Of a stretch of 63,937 nucleotides of DNA, positions 45,075 to 54,806 are shown in pieces. The first letter of the stretch is position 1, and the number at the start of each line of letters is the position of its first letter. The position numbers and the translations under genes were made by a program. This stretch comes from Desulfamplus magnetovallimortis (GTDB lineage: Bacteria > Desulfobacterota > Desulfobacteria > Desulfobacterales > Desulfobacteraceae), in the NCBI RefSeq assembly GCF_900170035.1, contig NZ_LT828561.1:26286-90222 (forward strand), given 5' to 3'. Below the pieces are notes generated by a model. That model saw only the letters and a program-made list of their open reading frames with translations. It did no database searches and had not been told where the DNA came from.

Positions 45075-45998
45075 ATGAAAAAAATAATAATAATATGTGG
45101 CCCCACCGCTGTGGGTAAAACCAGCTTTGCCATCCATCTTGCTGAAAAGTGCAATGGTGAGATTATTGGTGCCGATTCCATGCAGATATATAAATATATG
45201 GATATTGGAACCGCAAAACCAGATATGGATGAGAGGCAGATGGTTCCCCATCATCTAATTGATTTTCTTGATCCTGATAAGGATTTTGACGCAGGTCAAT
45301 ATGTTGCCCATGCAGATTCTGTGATAGAAGAACTTTACAGCCGATCTAAAGTTCCTGTGGTTGTCGGTGGAACCGGATTTTACATCAAGGCACTTATGCA
45401 TGGACTTTTCAGGGAGCGCACAGCAGATAAAAGTGTGCTTGACCGTCTTGAAAAGGAAAAAGAGGAGAGGGGAAACCTTGCTCTTTATGAAAAGCTTGCC
45501 ATGCTGGATCCGGAATCTGCTCTACGCATTCATCCAAACGATTCTTTCAGGGTAATAAGGGCTCTTGAAGTCCTTGAAGTGACAGGCAAAACAATATCAT
45601 CATACCAGAATCAGCATGGATTTACCCCTCAGCGCTACACTGCCCTTAAAATTTGCCTTAACATGGAACGATCCTTGCTTTATCATCGTATCGAAAAAAG
45701 GGTTGACCAGATGATGTCCCAGGATTTAGTTAATGAAGTAAGAGCGCTTCTTCGCATGGGTTACTCCTGTGACCTTAAGGCTATGCAATCAATAGGATAC
45801 AGGCATGTCTGTGAATATCTTAATCAAGGTGTATCTTTTGATGAAACAGTTCGTCTTCTGAAAAGGGACACCAGAAGATATGCCAAACGTCAATTGACAT
45901 GGTTCAGAAATGACAGAGATATCATCTGGATGGAGCCTTGGGAGACAAAAAGAGCTATTGAAGCAATATCAGGGTTTCTTTTATCGGTAGTGTCCTAA
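45075..45998 (+). CDS. miaA: tRNA dimethylallyltransferase
   Basis: MiaA adds an isopentenyl group to A37 of tRNAs reading UNN codons. The 307-residue protein has the P-loop G-P-T-A-V-G-K-T-S, GADSMQIYKYMDIGTAKP, HHLIDFLDP and VGGTGFYIKAL. ATG 45075 is the natural start; the frame is open from 44955. The final four codons (V-V-S and stop) come from a MITE inserted at 45986; without it the protein would end S-S-P. The upstream gap has the repeat piece CATGGCCAAATTCAACGGCC near 45000, also seen near 5936. Confidence 0.95.
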   Translation: MKKIIIICGPTAVGKTSFAIHLAEKCNGEIIGADSMQIYKYMDIGTAKPDMDERQMVPHHLIDFLDPDKDFDAGQYVAHADSVIEELYSRSKVPVVVGGTGFYIKALMHGLFRERTADKSVLDRLEKEKEERGNLALYEKLAMLDPESALRIHPNDSFRVIRALEVLEVTGKTISSYQNQHGFTPQRYTALKICLNMERSLLYHRIEKRVDQMMSQDLVNEVRALLRMGYSCDLKAMQSIGYRHVCEYLNQGVSFDETVRLLKRDTRRYAKRQLTWFRNDRDIIWMEPWETKRAIEAISGFLLSVVS

Positions 45999-46076
45999 AC
46001 GTGTTGATCTCTTACTGTGAGAGCCTTGCTGAATAAGGATTTGTGGAAAGGTCATCAACATATTTGGGACACTAGC
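45986..46076. mobile_element. MITE-2 copy B, 91 bp, at the miaA 3' end
   Basis: It begins GGTAGTGTCCTAAACGTG and ends with the inverted TATTTGGGACACTAGC. CTTTTATC flanks it on both sides (45978-45985, 46077-46084). The element supplies the miaA stop codon (TAA at 45996-45998). Same length as the copy at 38716. Confidence 0.9.
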
Positions 46077-46091
46077 CTTTTATCGTCTCCA

Positions 46092-46207
46092 TGAGAGTAC
46101 TCAAGAGTTATAATATTTCGGTTTTAATATTGTATTACGTAACATCGAAAGCCTGAAATAACAACTTATGGTGGTGCGACAGAAGAGTTTATAACTCAAG
46201 AGAAAAC
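46092..46207. repeat. Imperfect palindrome before the lipoprotein gene
   Basis: CTCAAGAGTTATAATATTTC at the left and TTATAACTCAAGAG at the right are inverted at 12 of 14 positions. It may be a further repeat element or a control site for the LpoA-like gene. Confidence 0.4.
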
Positions 46208-46263
46208 AGCAGATGTTGTTTGAAAAAAACAGCATCCATATGATTTTGCAGGAGGTTTTTTTG

Positions 46264-47856
46264 ATGGCACATCCCGGGCGATATTATTTATTGATTATTT
46301 TTATTTTTTCCATTTCTTTTTTTGCGTCATGCGGTGTCAAAGAGCAGCCTGTGCCAGATATTGCAACATCTCCGCCGAATGTTGAAACTGAACCGCTTGA
46401 ACCAGCTTTGCCACCTTCTGAAATTCCTGAGTTAACTCCCCTTGAAAAGCGTGAAAAAGAGGCAGATGCAAATGTCCTGTCTGGTAATTACAGAGCTGCT
46501 GTAAATATTTACAACTATCTGCTTGGAACCTACCCTTTGGAAAAAAGGCAACCTGTATTAGAAAAGATAGAGTCTCTTCTTTCTCAAATGGAGAGCAATG
46601 ATATAGAGATGATCATGAACTCTAAGATAAACAGGATTCTGGAATCCATGCTTCTATACAGGCTGGGTTTAAGTTATGCATCAAAAGAGCAATATTCCCG
46701 ATCCCGTGATATATTAACCTTGTTTGTTACAAAATACCCTGGGCATCCTGATGCAAAGGATGCAATGGATATTCTTGGGCTTCTTAGGGATAAATCATTT
46801 GAAAATAACAAAGTGGGGTGCATTCTTCCTCTTTCAGGAAAGTTTGCACTTTTTGGCACTAAAGCCCTCAAGGGAGTTCAGATGGCTTTAAGGGATTTAA
46901 CACCCCTTTATAAGGACAAAATCACTCTGATTATAAAAGATTCCGAGTCAAATGATGAGCGTGCGGTTGCTTGTGTAAGAGAGTTGGCAAAAGAGAATGT
47001 TGCAGCCATTGCAGGCCCCATGGTAACTGCAATGGCTGCTGCATCTGAAGCACAGATACAAAGTATCCCCATGATATGCATGACCCAGAAGAGTGAGGTG
47101 ACAGAGATTGGGGATTATATCTTTTCCAATTTTCTTACACCGGAGATGCAGGTCAATGCTCTTTTAAATTATTCAGGCAATAATCTTGGTGTAAAACGGT
47201 TTGCACTCCTCTATCCTGATGATAAATATGGAACAACCTATATGGAGCTTTTCACAAAAATGGCGGAAGAGGGGGGCTGGCAAATTGTAGGAAGTGAATT
47301 TTACAGTCAGGATAAAATAGACTTTGGAGATAGTGTCCTTAAACTGAAACGATTTTTGGGCAGTAGCTCATCTTCTGCTTCCGGTATTGAAAAGGCGGTA
47401 TTTATTCCTGATTCAATCCCCAAGCTTGCAATGATTCTTCCCCAGTTTGCCTACCATAATGTTAATGATATCTATCTTTTGGGTACAAATATATGGCACA
47501 ATCAGAATCTGCTCAGGGATGCAGCAGGGTATGTTTCCAATGCGGTTATTACAGAAGGCTTTTTCCCGGAAAGCCGCAAAGAGGTAACTTCAAAATTTGC
47601 AGAGTCCTTCAGATTGATTTATGGAGAATCCCCAGGATTTATTGAAGCCATTGCCTATGATACAGTCTCAATACTCATTAAAACTGCCATGGACAAGGAG
47701 GTTGCTTCAAGGGCATCCCTTAAAAATATCCTTGCTGGAAACCGCATGTATGAAGGCGTAACCGGAAATACCATGTTTGGGGTAAGTGGAAAACCACACA
47801 AGGAACTATTTTTATTGACAATAGAAAATAATCAATTTGTGGAGATAAGTCATTAA
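46264..47856 (+). CDS. LpoA/YraM-like lipoprotein with periplasmic-binding fold
   Basis: The 530-residue protein has a lipoprotein signal ending F-F-A-S-C (lipid-bearing Cys 23), a helical TPR-like part (residues about 65-180, with AAVNIYNYLLGTYP and SRDILTLFVTKYPGHPDA), and a C-terminal type I periplasmic-binding fold (VGCILPLSGKFALFGTKALKGVQMAL...). This layout matches LpoA-like activators of penicillin-binding proteins and related branched-chain amino acid receptor lipoproteins. ATG 46264 follows AGGAGG. Its stop overlaps that of the convergent phosphofructokinase gene by four bases. Confidence 0.82.
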   Translation: MAHPGRYYLLIIFIFSISFFASCGVKEQPVPDIATSPPNVETEPLEPALPPSEIPELTPLEKREKEADANVLSGNYRAAVNIYNYLLGTYPLEKRQPVLEKIESLLSQMESNDIEMIMNSKINRILESMLLYRLGLSYASKEQYSRSRDILTLFVTKYPGHPDAKDAMDILGLLRDKSFENNKVGCILPLSGKFALFGTKALKGVQMALRDLTPLYKDKITLIIKDSESNDERAVACVRELAKENVAAIAGPMVTAMAAASEAQIQSIPMICMTQKSEVTEIGDYIFSNFLTPEMQVNALLNYSGNNLGVKRFALLYPDDKYGTTYMELFTKMAEEGGWQIVGSEFYSQDKIDFGDSVLKLKRFLGSSSSSASGIEKAVFIPDSIPKLAMILPQFAYHNVNDIYLLGTNIWHNQNLLRDAAGYVSNAVITEGFFPESRKEVTSKFAESFRLIYGESPGFIEAIAYDTVSILIKTAMDKEVASRASLKNILAGNRMYEGVTGNTMFGVSGKPHKELFLLTIENNQFVEISH

Positions 47857-49190
47857 TTTGTATTACAATCGTTAACAAGGCATCCCTGACCAGTTGCTTC
47901 CAGAACTGATTGCCAAAGTTTTCCCTGGGGATCGACATTTTTTCTTTTTCCTGCCGACGCTTCCATTGGAATATGCACATAGTTGTTGTTCCAGTGGCTG
48001 ACTAAAAGCTTTGTTTTGCCTGCCATACCTGCATGTACTGCATCTCTTCCCAAAAAACCACAAAACACGCTATCATTTGCATTGGCAGGAAGACTTCTGA
48101 TCATATAGCTTGGGTCAATATATTTTAGGCTTACTGGAATATTTTTTTCTTTAAACCATGCAATGATCTCGTTTTTAAGGAATACTCCAATATCTTTAAG
48201 CTTTATGTTTCCGGATGGATCATACTCTGTTTTTTGGTCAGAAAAGAATTTTTGCCCTGCGCCTTCTGCAACCACAATCACAGCATGCTTTCTTTCAATC
48301 AGTCTCTTTTCAAGGGAGCATAGAAATCCTGATTCTCCGTGGAGATCCATCTCAATTTCCGGTATGAGTACAAAGTTTGCATCCTGCTGTGCAAGAGCTG
48401 CTGTTGCTGCAAGAAAGCCTGCATGACGCCCCATAAGTTTTATAAGGCCAATGCCGTATGGGTATCCGGCAGCTTCGTTGTGAGCGCCTTTAATGGCATT
48501 GGTGGCAATGTCAACCGCTGTATCAAAGCCAAATGTTTTTGAAACAAGATATATATCGTTGTCAATTGTTTTTGGGATTACAATAACGCTGATTTTAAGA
48601 TTTCGGCTGTTGATCTCATCTGCTATCTTGTTTGCAGCCATGAGGGTTCCATCCCCTCCCACCATAAAGAGAATCCCTGTGTTCATGCGCTCAAGGCAGT
48701 CAACAACACCGCCTATATCCTGTGTTCCCCTTGAAGAACCAAGTATGGTTCCGCCCATATCAAGTATATTGGAGACAGTTCCGGGCGTAAGGTCAACGAC
48801 ATCATGCCCATACTCCGGCATGAAGCCTTGAAGGCCGTATTTTATGCCGTAAATATTTCTGACACCGTAACAGTGGTGGAGCTCAAGTACAACTGATCGG
48901 ATAATGTCATTCAGGCCTGGACATAGCCCTCCACAGGTGACAATTGCACATTTTAGTTTGCTTGGATCAAAATATATCTTTTCCCTTGGGCCTGCTTTTT
49001 CAAAGCTTGGAATTTCAAGGTTGTTGTCAAGATAATGCTGAATATCCTTTTTCTCAACAGCACAGATAATTCTTTCATCTTCACTGACAAAACGGTTGGT
49101 GTATCCGCCTTTAATTTTGCCGCTTAAAGGAGAAGGAATTCTTGGTTCTCCAAGTATCTGTATTTTGGTCTCTTTGGAATCAATTATCAT
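47853..49190 (-). CDS. 6-phosphofructokinase, group II / clade X type
   Basis: The 445-residue enzyme phosphorylates fructose 6-phosphate. It has GGLCPGLNDIIR, the donor motif G-G-D-G-T and P-K-T-I-D-N-D-I. Pyrophosphate enzymes usually have G-G-D-D; Gly here with Lys in place of the Gly of standard ATP enzymes is the combination of long ATP-dependent forms (for example trypanosomal). ATP use is therefore inferred. It is 58 bases from kdsD on the same strand. Confidence 0.9.
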   Translation of the reverse strand: MIIDSKETKIQILGEPRIPSPLSGKIKGGYTNRFVSEDERIICAVEKKDIQHYLDNNLEIPSFEKAGPREKIYFDPSKLKCAIVTCGGLCPGLNDIIRSVVLELHHCYGVRNIYGIKYGLQGFMPEYGHDVVDLTPGTVSNILDMGGTILGSSRGTQDIGGVVDCLERMNTGILFMVGGDGTLMAANKIADEINSRNLKISVIVIPKTIDNDIYLVSKTFGFDTAVDIATNAIKGAHNEAAGYPYGIGLIKLMGRHAGFLAATAALAQQDANFVLIPEIEMDLHGESGFLCSLEKRLIERKHAVIVVAEGAGQKFFSDQKTEYDPSGNIKLKDIGVFLKNEIIAWFKEKNIPVSLKYIDPSYMIRSLPANANDSVFCGFLGRDAVHAGMAGKTKLLVSHWNNNYVHIPMEASAGKRKNVDPQGKLWQSVLEATGQGCLVNDCNTN

Positions 49191-49248
49191 TTTGTTGTTT
49201 CCTCACCATATTGAAGTGATATTTGTTTAAGTTGGCAAATCAAGGAAT

Positions 49249-50244
49249 TTATGATTTATGATCTGTAAATTTCAGTGTTCCTTTTCCAAGGATATCATGG
49301 AGATGTAAAATCCCAAGAAGATGTTTTTCAGAGTCAGTTACAGGGAGAATTGTAATCTGATGCTTTTCCATTATATTAAGGGCATCGTAAAGGGGAAGAT
49401 CAGGAAGAATGACATGGGGATCAAAGGTCATTACATGCTCGACAGTAAAAGAATCGAAATCACATCCTGTAAATGGTGTTTTTTCTGCAATCAGGTGACG
49501 GATATCTCCATCAGTAATAATACCTTTTAATGTGTTGTTTTTATCCAGTATAAGCACTGCTCCAAGTCGGAATTTCTCCATCTCTTTTACAGCCGTGGTC
49601 ATTGAACTTCCTGACTCCACACGGGGGATGGCACTCCCGCTGTACATAAGTTCTCCTACCATACAAGAGAGTCTCTGTCCAAGGGAACCGCCGGGATGTG
49701 AGCGTTTGAAATCGCTTGTTTTAAAGCCCTTTTTGTTGATCAGAACAACTGCAAGGGCATCCCCCATGGCAAGCTGTGCTGTTGTACTGCATGTGGGGGC
49801 AAGTCCAAGAGGACATGCCTCTTTTTCAACGCCTGTATCAATTACAAGATCGCACTTTTTTGCCATGGTAGATGTAAGATTGCCTGTGAATGCAATCATG
49901 CTGCATCCAAGGGCACGTATGGAGGGAAGCAGTATATTAAGCTCCGGAGTTTCTCCGCTGTTGGAGATGGCAATAAAAATATCATCTTTTGTGACCATGC
50001 CAAGATCCCCGTGCATTGCTTCCACAGGATGCAGAAACATTGCATTTGTGCCTGTGCTGGAAAGTGTAGCTACAATCTTTCTGCCAATCAGGCCGGATTT
50101 GCCTATACCCGATATTATGACTCTTCCTGTAGAATTACAGATCAGGTTAACCATCTCCTCAAAATCATGACCGATTTTTTCAGTCAGGTTGAGGATACTT
50201 TCTGCTTCCTGTTTAAGTACATTTACAGCTTCTTCAATGATCAT
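49249..50244 (-). CDS. kdsD: Arabinose-5-phosphate isomerase, KpsF/GutQ family
   Basis: The 331-residue protein has an N-terminal SIS sugar-isomerase domain (GIGKSGLIGRKIVATLSSTGTNAMFLHPVEAMHGDLGMV) and two CBS domains (residues about 205-325). It converts ribulose 5-phosphate to arabinose 5-phosphate, the first step to Kdo for lipopolysaccharide. The start at 50244 is a simple ATG. It lies downstream of a repeat-rich gap and upstream of the phosphofructokinase. Confidence 0.92.
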   Translation of the reverse strand: MIIEEAVNVLKQEAESILNLTEKIGHDFEEMVNLICNSTGRVIISGIGKSGLIGRKIVATLSSTGTNAMFLHPVEAMHGDLGMVTKDDIFIAISNSGETPELNILLPSIRALGCSMIAFTGNLTSTMAKKCDLVIDTGVEKEACPLGLAPTCSTTAQLAMGDALAVVLINKKGFKTSDFKRSHPGGSLGQRLSCMVGELMYSGSAIPRVESGSSMTTAVKEMEKFRLGAVLILDKNNTLKGIITDGDIRHLIAEKTPFTGCDFDSFTVEHVMTFDPHVILPDLPLYDALNIMEKHQITILPVTDSEKHLLGILHLHDILGKGTLKFTDHKS

Positions 50245-50290
50245 CTTTGTGTTCTCGTTTTTGTCAGGTCTTTTTTATTAGAAAGTTTAC

Positions 50291-50322
50291 CTCACCCCCT
50301 CTCACAGACTTTGGAGGGGGAG
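50291..50322. repeat. CTCACCCCC...GGGGGAG hairpin repeat
   Basis: CTCACCCCCTCTCACAGACT followed by TTGGAGGGGGAG: same family as 27749 and 38597. Confidence 0.6.
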
Positions 50323-50466
50323 TTATTAAGGACTTTCATACTCAAAGTCGAAACCTATGATTTTGTAAGCCTTGTCAACAGTGTCTGAATCAGGATTCCC
50401 AAGATTAACAAAGATAAGGCAAGATTATTTATCCTGATTCAGACAAATGCAATAACTTCTGAAAAT

Positions 50467-50650
50467 GGCATCTTTCATTTATCGGTTTACACTTTTTGAG
50501 GCTTATTCTTTTGTCTGAATCACGGATTAAACGGATTAAAAGATTACACTGATTGAAAAAATCTGTGTAATCAGCGTAATCTGTGGCAATCCGTGATTCA
50601 GACAATTAAAGAAAAGTGTAAACTACTTTTAAGCTGATATGAAGGATACC
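50467..50650. mobile_element. MITE-1 copy C (184 bp, enlarged by a nested palindrome)
   Basis: The ends GGCATCTTTCAT and ATGAAGGATACC, the inner arms GTTTACACTTTT and AAAAGTGTAAAC, and the flanking octamer CTGAAAAT on both sides (50459-50466, 50651-50658) identify it. It is longer than other copies because of the insert at 50511-50605. Confidence 0.9.
50511..50605. repeat. 95-bp palindrome inside MITE-1 copy C
   Basis: TTGTCTGAATCACGGATT and AATCCGTGATTCAGACAA form a perfect 18-bp inverted repeat. The core has degenerate GATTACACTGATT / AATCAGCGTAATC arms, so the whole unit can fold into one long hairpin. Confidence 0.85.
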
Positions 50651-50711
50651 CTGAAAATGCAATAAAATGTCGATTTTGAGTATATAATAGTTCCAAAAGG
50701 GTACGCCCTTA

Positions 50712-52454
50712 TTATTTCTTATTTACCTTTGCCCAGGTATCCCGCAATGTAACAGTTCTGTTAAAGACCGGGTGCTCTGGGGTTGACTCCTTTGAATCTG
50801 CACAAAAATATCCCAACCGTTCAAACTGATATACTTTCTCAGGTTCTGCATTGGCAAGGCTTTTTTCCACCCTGCACCCTTTAAGTGTCACCAGGGAATC
50901 AGGATTGAGGTTTTCTGTAAAATCGTCTCTGTCTGCTTCAGGATCCTCATTTAGAAACAGCCTGTCATACAATCGTACAGTTGCCGGAATGGAGCCTTCT
51001 TCCGATACCCAGTGAAGGGTGCCTTTTACCTTTCTGCCGTCCGGAGAATCTCCGCCACGGGTGGCAGGGTCATAGGTACAGATAAGTTCAATTACTTCAC
51101 CGTTCTCATCCTTTATAACCTCTTTGCATGTGATGAAATAGGCATACCTGAGCCTGACTTCTCTTCCCGGAGCAAGCCTGAAAAACTTTTTTGGGGCATT
51201 TTCCATAAAATCCTCTTTTTCAATGTAAATATGCTTTGAAAAGAGTATCTGCCTGGTGCCCATTTCAGGCTTCTGGGGATGATTTAATGCTTCAAGGGAT
51301 TCAATTTTTAACGTGCTTCCACAGGAGGTCTCCTGCTGACTTTTGTCATCGTTTTTTTGTTCTGAATTACAGTTCTCCTGGTTCCAATTTGCAATGGTAA
51401 CTTTTAACGGATTTATAACAGCCATAACCCTTGGAGCTTTTTCATTGAGATCATCACGAAGGCAGTTTTCCAGAAGCCCTACATCAATGCGGTTTTCCCT
51501 TTTTCCCACACCAATGGCATTGCAGAAATTTCTTATTGCAGCCGGTGTGTAGCCACGGCGCCGGATACCTGCAATTGTGGGGAGCCTTGGGTCATCCCAT
51601 CCATCCACAAACTTTTGTTCAACAAGCTTCTGAAGCTTTCTTTTGCTCATGACCGTATAGTTGAGATTCATCCTTGCAAATTCAATCTGCTGGGGATGGC
51701 AAGGTGCGCTCACTTCATCAAGAAGCCAGTCATAAAGTGGCCTGTGATCCTGAAATTCCAGTGTGCATAATGAGTGGGTGACCCCTTCAAGGGCATCGGA
51801 AAGACCGTGTGTAAAATCATACATTGGATAGATGCACCATTTATCTTTGGTTCTTGGATGTGACATCTTTTTTATTCGATATATTACAGGGTCACGCATG
51901 TTTATATTGGGGGATGCCATGTCAATTTTTGCTCTAAGTACATAAGCACCATCTTCAAACTCGCCGTTTTTCATTCGTTTGAAAAGATCCAGGTTCTCGG
52001 CAATCGGGCGGTTTCTGTCCGGGCTCTCTTTGCCTGGTTCTGTGAGGGTTCCCCTGTATTCCCTCATCTGATCGGCATTTAGCGTACACACATAAGCCTT
52101 GCCTTTTTCAATCAGCTCCACGGCATAATCATAGAGATTTTCAAAATAGTCCGATGCATAGTGAATCTTATCTCCCCAGTCAAAGCCGAGCCATTTGACA
52201 TCGGAAATGATAGAGTCAATATATTTTTGATCTTCCTTTGCAGGGTTTGTGTCGTCAAACCTAAGATTGCAGCGGCCGTTGAACTCATCGGCAACTCCAA
52301 AATTGAGGCAAATTGATTTTGCATGGCCGATGTGAAGGTAACCATTGGGCTCAGGTGGGAAACGTGTAATGACCCTTCCGTCATTTTTTCCCCTTTCAAG
52401 GTCTTCGGTGATTATTGTTTTTATAAAATTTCCTTTTATTTTTTTTTCTTCCAT
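50712..52454 (-). CDS. glnS: Glutaminyl-tRNA synthetase
   Basis: The 580-residue class I enzyme joins glutamine to tRNA-Gln. It has the HIGH motif ([15 protein letters not shown]), [10 protein letters not shown], and the KMSKS-type V-M-S-K-R-K-L, followed by the beta-barrel anticodon-binding domain ([12 protein letters not shown]...). ATG 52454 has GAGG upstream and gives the common start [10 protein letters not shown]; the frame is open to 52535. Bacteria with GlnS often gained it by transfer, known for the family as a whole. Confidence 0.96.
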   Translation of the reverse strand: MEEKKIKGNFIKTIITEDLERGKNDGRVITRFPPEPNGYLHIGHAKSICLNFGVADEFNGRCNLRFDDTNPAKEDQKYIDSIISDVKWLGFDWGDKIHYASDYFENLYDYAVELIEKGKAYVCTLNADQMREYRGTLTEPGKESPDRNRPIAENLDLFKRMKNGEFEDGAYVLRAKIDMASPNINMRDPVIYRIKKMSHPRTKDKWCIYPMYDFTHGLSDALEGVTHSLCTLEFQDHRPLYDWLLDEVSAPCHPQQIEFARMNLNYTVMSKRKLQKLVEQKFVDGWDDPRLPTIAGIRRRGYTPAAIRNFCNAIGVGKRENRIDVGLLENCLRDDLNEKAPRVMAVINPLKVTIANWNQENCNSEQKNDDKSQQETSCGSTLKIESLEALNHPQKPEMGTRQILFSKHIYIEKEDFMENAPKKFFRLAPGREVRLRYAYFITCKEVIKDENGEVIELICTYDPATRGGDSPDGRKVKGTLHWVSEEGSIPATVRLYDRLFLNEDPEADRDDFTENLNPDSLVTLKGCRVEKSLANAEPEKVYQFERLGYFCADSKESTPEHPVFNRTVTLRDTWAKVNKK

Positions 52455-52593
52455 GGATACCTCTTCATCCTTTTTATCTGTAGTTTTTGTGTTTATTGTT
52501 GTTGAATTTGGAATTGGAACGCAGTGGATTATCATACATTTTTTGCAGAGTTTTGATTTAGTATATTAACATGCACAAGAATTCCAGCTCTCA

Positions 52594-52642
52594 TACTTAT
52601 AAATCAGTCAATAAAAGCAAAGCATACCGGAACCTTCATCCC
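52594..52642. repeat. 49-bp dispersed repeat (copy of 58530-58578)
   Basis: The stretch TACTTATAAATCAGTCAATA...CCGGAACCTTCATCCC is nearly identical to 58530-58578. One copy lies upstream of glnS, the other upstream of uvrB. Confidence 0.75.
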
Positions 52643-52684
52643 TGCATCCTGCAAGAGACTACCAGCAGTGGTAATTAAGCATGC

Positions 52685-53641
52685 CTATTTTTTTGATTTA
52701 ACATGAAGCCATTGGTACTCTATCTTTTCAAGCATTGCTTTCAGTTCTTTAACAGTCAGCTCTTTCAACTCATCACGTGAAGGAACCGAAAGCCCCAATA
52801 TCTCATGAAAAAGCTGTATTTTACCTATAATTTCACCTTCTTCTCTGCCTTCTTCCCTGCCTTCTTCTCTGCCTTCTTCCCTGCCTTCTTCCCTGCCTTC
52901 TTCTCTGCCTTCTTCCCTTCCTTCTTCTCTGGCAGATTCAATTCCTGAATAATAATCCCTTTTCCACTTCATATGGGCTTCATAGGCATCAACGAGTTTT
53001 TCATCACGGGTGAAGGCCTCATATTTTTCATGGGCCTTACTTATCTGGGGATTCTCTTTGAGCAATATTTTCATGGCTTCATCCTCTTCTGTTTTACCTT
53101 CATTTTTCAAATAATAGAGCCATTGCTCCAACTGCTTTTCCTTATTATAATTTGCAAGTTCCGGAAGTTCAAGAAAATGCATTACAAGGTGATCTGTCAG
53201 ATAAAGTTCAGGGTTGTTACATTCCCTCAACATAAAACCAAGATGATATCTGCCTGTCTCTTTGAAAAGCTCAAAATCAAGTATATTGATACAGATGACC
53301 GGACAAAGTTTTTTGTACACCACACCTTCTTCAAGCTGGGATGAGTATAGTTTTGACCAATAGTACAAACTTCTATTTCTGAATACATTATTCCCTGATG
53401 TCTGTACCTCTATATTATATATCTCTTTGGTTTCAGATATTGCTTTAATGTCAAGAATTGATTCCTTATCAAATACAAGCTCCTTGATATTAAAGGGATT
53501 TTTTAGCTCTACTTTCTCTATCAAGGGAAAATTCATATTACCTTGAACTGCATTTATGAAATCAAGCAAAAGGCTTTTATGCTCTTCTTTTCCAAATAGA
53601 TATTTTATGAAGATGTCTGATGTTGGCTTTACATATATCAT
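52685..53641 (-). CDS. Rpn/PD-(D/E)XK transposase-like nuclease
   Basis: The 318-residue protein starts MIYVKPTSDIFIKYLFGKEEHKSLLLDFINAV, typical of the Rpn-like PD-(D/E)XK 'putative transposase' family (PF12784-type). The active-site order is S-I-L-D-I-K-A, then N-I-E-V-Q-T. Rpn proteins are DNA nucleases that can promote recombination. Near the C-terminus is a run of E-G-R-E repeats (52838-52930) before a final helix. A second member is at 60791. Confidence 0.85.
   Translation of the reverse strand: MIYVKPTSDIFIKYLFGKEEHKSLLLDFINAVQGNMNFPLIEKVELKNPFNIKELVFDKESILDIKAISETKEIYNIEVQTSGNNVFRNRSLYYWSKLYSSQLEEGVVYKKLCPVICINILDFELFKETGRYHLGFMLRECNNPELYLTDHLVMHFLELPELANYNKEKQLEQWLYYLKNEGKTEEDEAMKILLKENPQISKAHEKYEAFTRDEKLVDAYEAHMKWKRDYYSGIESAREEGREEGREEGREEGREEGREEGREEGREEGEIIGKIQLFHEILGLSVPSRDELKELTVKELKAMLEKIEYQWLHVKSKK
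52838..52930 (-). repeat. In-frame 12-bp repeats encoding EGRE
   Basis: About eight 12-bp units encode G-R-E-E tandem repeats near the end of the Rpn protein, with silent C/T changes between units. Frame is kept. Confidence 0.9.
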
Positions 53642-53675
53642 TTTTTCAACCTTGATGTGTCATTTTAGTCTAATT

Positions 53676-53789
53676 TGTCTGAACCTTGATTTTCCTGATT
53701 AAGGGATTCCCATGATTTGCACCAGACAAGCATAAATGCAGGAATAAAATCATGGTCATCCCTTAATCCTTTTAATCATGGTTAAGACA
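53676..53789. repeat. 114-bp imperfect palindrome
   Basis: TGTCTGAACCTTGATT at the left and AATCATGGTTAAGACA at the right, plus inner TTAAGGGATTCCCATGATTT and AAATCATGGTCATCCCTTAA, pair over most of the length. It belongs to the broad family of GTCTGAA-ended palindromes. Confidence 0.6.
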
Positions 53790-53854
53790 CCATTCCGTTC
53801 CGTTCCGATGCGGATTCCTGCCGGTTCCTCACTTACATGAAACCTCCGGCTTGT

Positions 53855-54799
53855 TTACTGCTGACCTGGGGAGAGGACAAGCCGGAAGCCTACGTAGTTG
53901 TATCTGTAGTCCAGAAAGCCGCGGTTCCGGTACGCCGACCGGCAGCGCCAGGCATCGTAGTTCCAACTGCCTCCTCGAACCACACGGAGGGAGCCTGTCG
54001 ACGGCCCTTCGGGGTCTATCAGCGAATCAGTCGTATAATTCCCATACCAATCCTGGCACCACTCATAGACATTGCCGTGCATATCATACAAACCCCAGTC
54101 ATTGGCTTCTTTTTGTGCCACTGAACGTGTTGTATTACCAGAATTTCCACAATACCAACCCATGAGATCCAGGTTGGGGTCATAAGCACAAAGTGTTTCG
54201 GTTATATCTCCATTGGCAAAGGCAGTTGTTGAACCTGCACGGGCACTGTACTCCCATTCGGCTTCAGTAGGCAAAAGGTAGGTACCATCTCCAAGTGCAT
54301 TCAGGGCTGTAATAAAATTCTGAATATCATTCCAGGAAACATACTCTACAGGACAGTCAGCACCGCACTCATCATGATATGACGGGTTGCTGCCCATCAC
54401 AGCTTCCCACTGCCCTTGGGTCACTTCCGTGGTCTGCATGTAGAAGGAGTTGGTCAAGGTTACTTGGTGCTGGGTTTCATTTGAAACTCGGCCAGGTTCA
54501 TCAGATGGTGAACCCATCATAAAAGTACCGGCAGGTATAAGGTTGAAGGTCATGCCAAGGGAGTTGGTTATTGTTTCCCCTTGATATCCTGATGGATCTA
54601 TACCGTCACAGTTCTGGTCAATGCCGTCTCCGGCTATCTCTGTGGCTCCGGGATGGATAGTGGCATCTGTGTCATCGCAGTCGGTGTGGTCAAGGACATA
54701 GCCTGCTGGCTGGGAGGTGGCTTCGTAAGGGTGGTCTTCGTCTCCGTAGCCGTCTCTGTCTGTGTCGGGGTAGTAGGTTGTTGTATCCAGGGGTGGGTC
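53855..54799 (-). pseudogene. 3' part of a split gene: metal-binding repeat plus FGE-sulfatase domain
   Basis: An ATG-initiated frame (53855-54553, 232 residues) encodes a formylglycine-generating-enzyme-like (SUMF1) domain: [62 protein letters not shown] and [20 protein letters not shown]. The same frame stays open upstream to 54799 and encodes a second copy of the 67-residue metal-binding repeat seen at the end of the neighbouring gene. The part therefore belonged to that gene before a MITE inserted at 54807. Whether it is still translated from the internal ATG is unknown. Confidence 0.85.
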
Positions 54800-54806
54800 T
54801 ATACCA

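Larger units (their letters stand above)
50340..50681. repeat. Compound palindromic repeat with nested insertions
   Basis: The outer arms ACTCAAAGTCGA (50340-50351) and TCGATTTTGAGT (50670-50681) match the ends of 58078-58261. Inside are a GTCTGAATCAGGAT palindrome (50383-50444) and, next to it, a MITE-1 element (50467-50650), which itself carries another palindrome. It fills most of the 467-base gap between glnS and kdsD. Confidence 0.8.
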
